40,330 bases of DNA. It comes from Clostridiaceae bacterium (lineage in GTDB: Bacteria; Bacillota; Clostridia; Saccharofermentanales; UBA5734). The stretch spans positions 1 to 40,330 of the forward strand of contig JAAYNF010000076.1 in the NCBI GenBank assembly GCA_012520975.1, given 5' to 3'. Positions 38,331 to 40,330 of the stretch are shown in pieces. How positions within the stretch are numbered: the first letter of the stretch is position 1; every line of letters begins with the position of its first letter. The notes under the pieces were generated by a model. That model was not told the DNA's origin. It searched no databases and was given only the letters and a program-made list of their open reading frames with translations. A program made the position numbers and the translations under genes.

Positions 38331-40330
38331 ATGGACCTGTTTGATCAGGCGACTTTGACCGCATCCGACTCTGCGGTCGACAGCAATGAATTATTAGCTG
38401 AACTTAATCCCCAGCAAGCCGATGCTGTACGCCATGTCAATGGTCCGTTGCTGATCCTGGCCGGTGCCGGTTCCGGCAAAACGCGGGTGATCACCCATCG
38501 GATCGCCTGGCTGGTGGCCGAGCACCAAGTTCGGCCTTCTTCCATTCTGGCCATTACATTTACCAACAAGGCCGCCGATGAAATGAAGCAACGGGTTGAG
38601 GCGCTGGTCGGTCTCCGCAGCCAATCCATGTGGATTGGAACATTTCATGCCATGATGCTTCGGATTCTGCGCCGCTTTGCCGATCGAATCGGATACCAGC
38701 GCAGTTTTGCCATCATGGATCGTGACGACCAGCAGCGTCTGGTCAAGGCCTGCCTGCAGGAATTGAACTTCTCCGACAAGACCCTTACGCCCAGTGCTGT
38801 TCACAGCCAAATCAGCAATGCCAAAAACGACCTGGTCGGCGTCGAAGAGTTTACCCGCAAAGCCGGCAATGCATTTCCCTTAAGCAAGATCGCTGAGGTT
38901 TATCATCTTTATCAGAAAAAACTGAAAAAAGCCAACAGCATGGATTTTGATGACATTCTGTTTGAATCGGTGCGCCTGTTTCGAGAAAATCCCGATGTCC
39001 TGAGCGAATATCAGGCGCGGTTTCAATATATTTTGGTTGATGAATATCAAGATACCAACCATGCGCAATACCAGCTGATCCACCTGCTGTCCGCCGGTCA
39101 TCGAAACCTGTGCGTGGTCGGAGACGACGATCAGTCGATCTACAGTTTCCGCGGCGCCAACATCCGGAACATTCTGGATTTCGAAAAGGATTTCAAAGGA
39201 TGCAAGGTCATCAAACTGGAGCAAAATTACCGCTCCACCGGCACCGTACTGGAGGCGGCCAATGCCGTCATCAAGGAAAACGAGGGGCGCAAAGCGAAAA
39301 AGCTTTGGACTAATCGTGGTCAAGGCGACCTTGTTACGTTTCTGCGGGCCGAAAACCATAGCGAAGAAGGTCGCTACATCGCCACGGAAATCAACCGGGT
39401 GGTCTCCCGCCGGAACAAGGGGATGCGCTATCGCGACATCGCTATTCTTTACCGTCTCAATGCCCTTTCGCGGAGCCTTGAATCCGCGTTGCGTGATCGG
39501 GGGCTCCCATACCGAATTTTCGGGGGTCAGCGATTCTATGATCGCAAGGAAATCCGAGATGTGCTGGCCTGGCTGCGCCTGATCCGATATCCCGACGACG
39601 ATTTTTCGCTGGTCAGAGCCATTCAGGTTCCTCGGCGCGGCGTCGGCGAGACAACGCTGGAGCGGCTGGGTGATCTTGCCGCCCGCGAGGGCAAAAGCCA
39701 GCTGGAAATCTGCCGGGAGGTCTCCCTTTATCCTGAGCTGCAACGTACGGCTGACCGCCTGCGGGACTTTGCCGCGAAGGTTGATTCTTTCCGCGCCCGG
39801 TTGTTGCAAAATGACATGAGTTTCGCCGAATATGTTGAATGGATTGAAAATGAATCCGGATTGGTTCAGGAGATCGTCGACCGGCGGGAAAGAAGCAGAG
39901 AGATCGACCCGATTGATCGGATCGAAAACCTCAAGGAACTGCTCTCGGACGCCGTTGAGTTTGAAGATTCCCTGCGCCGGTTGCGGGAAACCACAACAGA
40001 GGCAGAGCTGCAACCGGAAGACCACGATCTGCTGGCCGATGATCTGTCCGGCGTTTTGAGCTCTTTTTTGGAACGTGCGGCCCTCTATTCCGAAATGGAC
40101 GAGGATCGGGAGAATCAGGATTATGTTCGACTCATGACCATCCACAGCGCCAAGGGGCTGGAGTTTGATCTGGTTTTTCTGGTCGGGGCCGAAGAAGGTC
40201 TGTTCCCCGGCTACCGCGCCTATGAGGACCAAGAGGCGATCGAAGAGGAGCGGCGGTTGGCTTATGTGGCCATTACACGCGCCCGGGAAAAGCTTTACAT
40301 CACAACCGCCCGGCAGCGACTGGTTTTCGG
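38331..40330 (+). CDS. pcrA: UvrD/PcrA-type superfamily 1 DNA helicase (3'-truncated by window)
   Basis: An ATP-dependent 3'-5' DNA helicase of the PcrA/UvrD class, acting in excision repair and in removing RecA. The frame is open from 38331 to the window end (666 codons), so only the last part of a roughly 720-750 aa protein is missing. Visible motifs are the Q motif NPQQADAV (about 26-33), Walker A AGAGSGKT (44-51), motif Ia AITFTNKAADEM, motif Ib IGTFHAMM, Walker B DEYQDTN (237-243), motif III GDDDQSIYSFRGA, motif IV YRSTG, motif V TIHSAKGLEFD and motif VI AYVAITRAREKLY. CAGGAGGACTCAAGG precedes the ATG. The choice between pcrA and another UvrD-like gene is by overall similarity. Confidence 0.93.
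   Translation, partial: MDLFDQATLTASDSAVDSNELLAELNPQQADAVRHVNGPLLILAGAGSGKTRVITHRIAWLVAEHQVRPSSILAITFTNKAADEMKQRVEALVGLRSQSMWIGTFHAMMLRILRRFADRIGYQRSFAIMDRDDQQRLVKACLQELNFSDKTLTPSAVHSQISNAKNDLVGVEEFTRKAGNAFPLSKIAEVYHLYQKKLKKANSMDFDDILFESVRLFRENPDVLSEYQARFQYILVDEYQDTNHAQYQLIHLLSAGHRNLCVVGDDDQSIYSFRGANIRNILDFEKDFKGCKVIKLEQNYRSTGTVLEAANAVIKENEGRKAKKLWTNRGQGDLVTFLRAENHSEEGRYIATEINRVVSRRNKGMRYRDIAILYRLNALSRSLESALRDRGLPYRIFGGQRFYDRKEIRDVLAWLRLIRYPDDDFSLVRAIQVPRRGVGETTLERLGDLAAREGKSQLEICREVSLYPELQRTADRLRDFAAKVDSFRARLLQNDMSFAEYVEWIENESGLVQEIVDRRERSREIDPIDRIENLKELLSDAVEFEDSLRRLRETTTEAELQPEDHDLLADDLSGVLSSFLERAALYSEMDEDRENQDYVRLMTIHSAKGLEFDLVFLVGAEEGLFPGYRAYEDQEAIEEERRLAYVAITRAREKLYITTARQRLVF

Noticed and set aside
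38880-40232. Long open frame (450 codons) on the minus strand inside the helicase gene
   Set aside because: The plus strand here carries all helicase motifs in one frame; the antisense frame has none.
1-40330. tRNA, rRNA, CRISPR array, insertion sequence or phage genes
   Set aside because: Looked for by eye on both strands; no cloverleaf-like tRNA, regularly spaced repeat, transposase or integrase was found. Small or divergent RNAs could be missed without a covariance search.

Overview
The window looks like a chromosomal segment of an anaerobic, fermentative low-to-moderate GC Gram-positive bacterium, most likely a Clostridia-type member of the Bacillota. Supporting signs are a lipoprotein sugar-binding protein with a Thr/Pro-rich linker, clostridial-style SerA/SerC, a PTB/butyrate kinase pair, indolepyruvate:ferredoxin oxidoreductase, an ECF S component, long-form HPF, strong AGGAGG ribosome-binding sites and canonical TTGACA/TATAAT promoters. 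The assignment is inference from gene content; no rRNA or tRNA gene is visible. The first gene (moaC) and the last (pcrA/uvrD-like helicase) are cut by the window edges.

Layout. 1-1232: molybdenum cofactor genes, moaC followed by a MogA-MoaE-like fusion. 1333-2127: an unrecognised conserved-looking protein. 2175-5843: divergent GH3 beta-glucosidase and alpha/beta-hydrolase. 6006-8263: serC-serA serine biosynthesis. 8333-15666: a FadR-type regulator, then iorA-iorB-buk-2-hydroxyacid dehydrogenase-ptb-ptb, which reads as oxidation of 2-oxo acids (aryl or branched) to acyl-CoA, acyl phosphate and ATP, with a dehydrogenase able to reduce the oxo acid as electron sink. A TGGT-CTG-ACCA operator sits on the start point of a near-perfect promoter in front of iorA. 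15679-20382 (minus strand): a LacI-led operon with the two subunits of a C-glycoside deglycosidase-like enzyme, a UroD-fold protein and a ferredoxin-containing aldo/keto reductase. 20604-23188: pcm, a MATE exporter and cytidine deaminase.

23213-28019 (minus strand): the most unusual block, an operon for a 4-hydroxybutyrate-dehydrogenase-like iron alcohol dehydrogenase, an archaeal-type (type II) GAPDH, an archaeal-type phosphoglycerate kinase and a LarA-type nickel hydroxyacid racemase. The order suggests alcohol to aldehyde, acyl phosphate, ATP plus hydroxyacid, then racemisation. 28614-35058 (plus strand): a sugar ABC importer (binding protein, two permeases, no ATPase), a second GH3 enzyme and a second UroD-fold protein.

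35022-40330: an ECF (probably pantothenate) S component with a CoaX homologue that lacks its first catalytic Asp, a GtrB/DPM1-like glycosyltransferase, HPF and the truncated helicase. No CRISPR array, insertion sequence, phage gene, tRNA or rRNA was seen.
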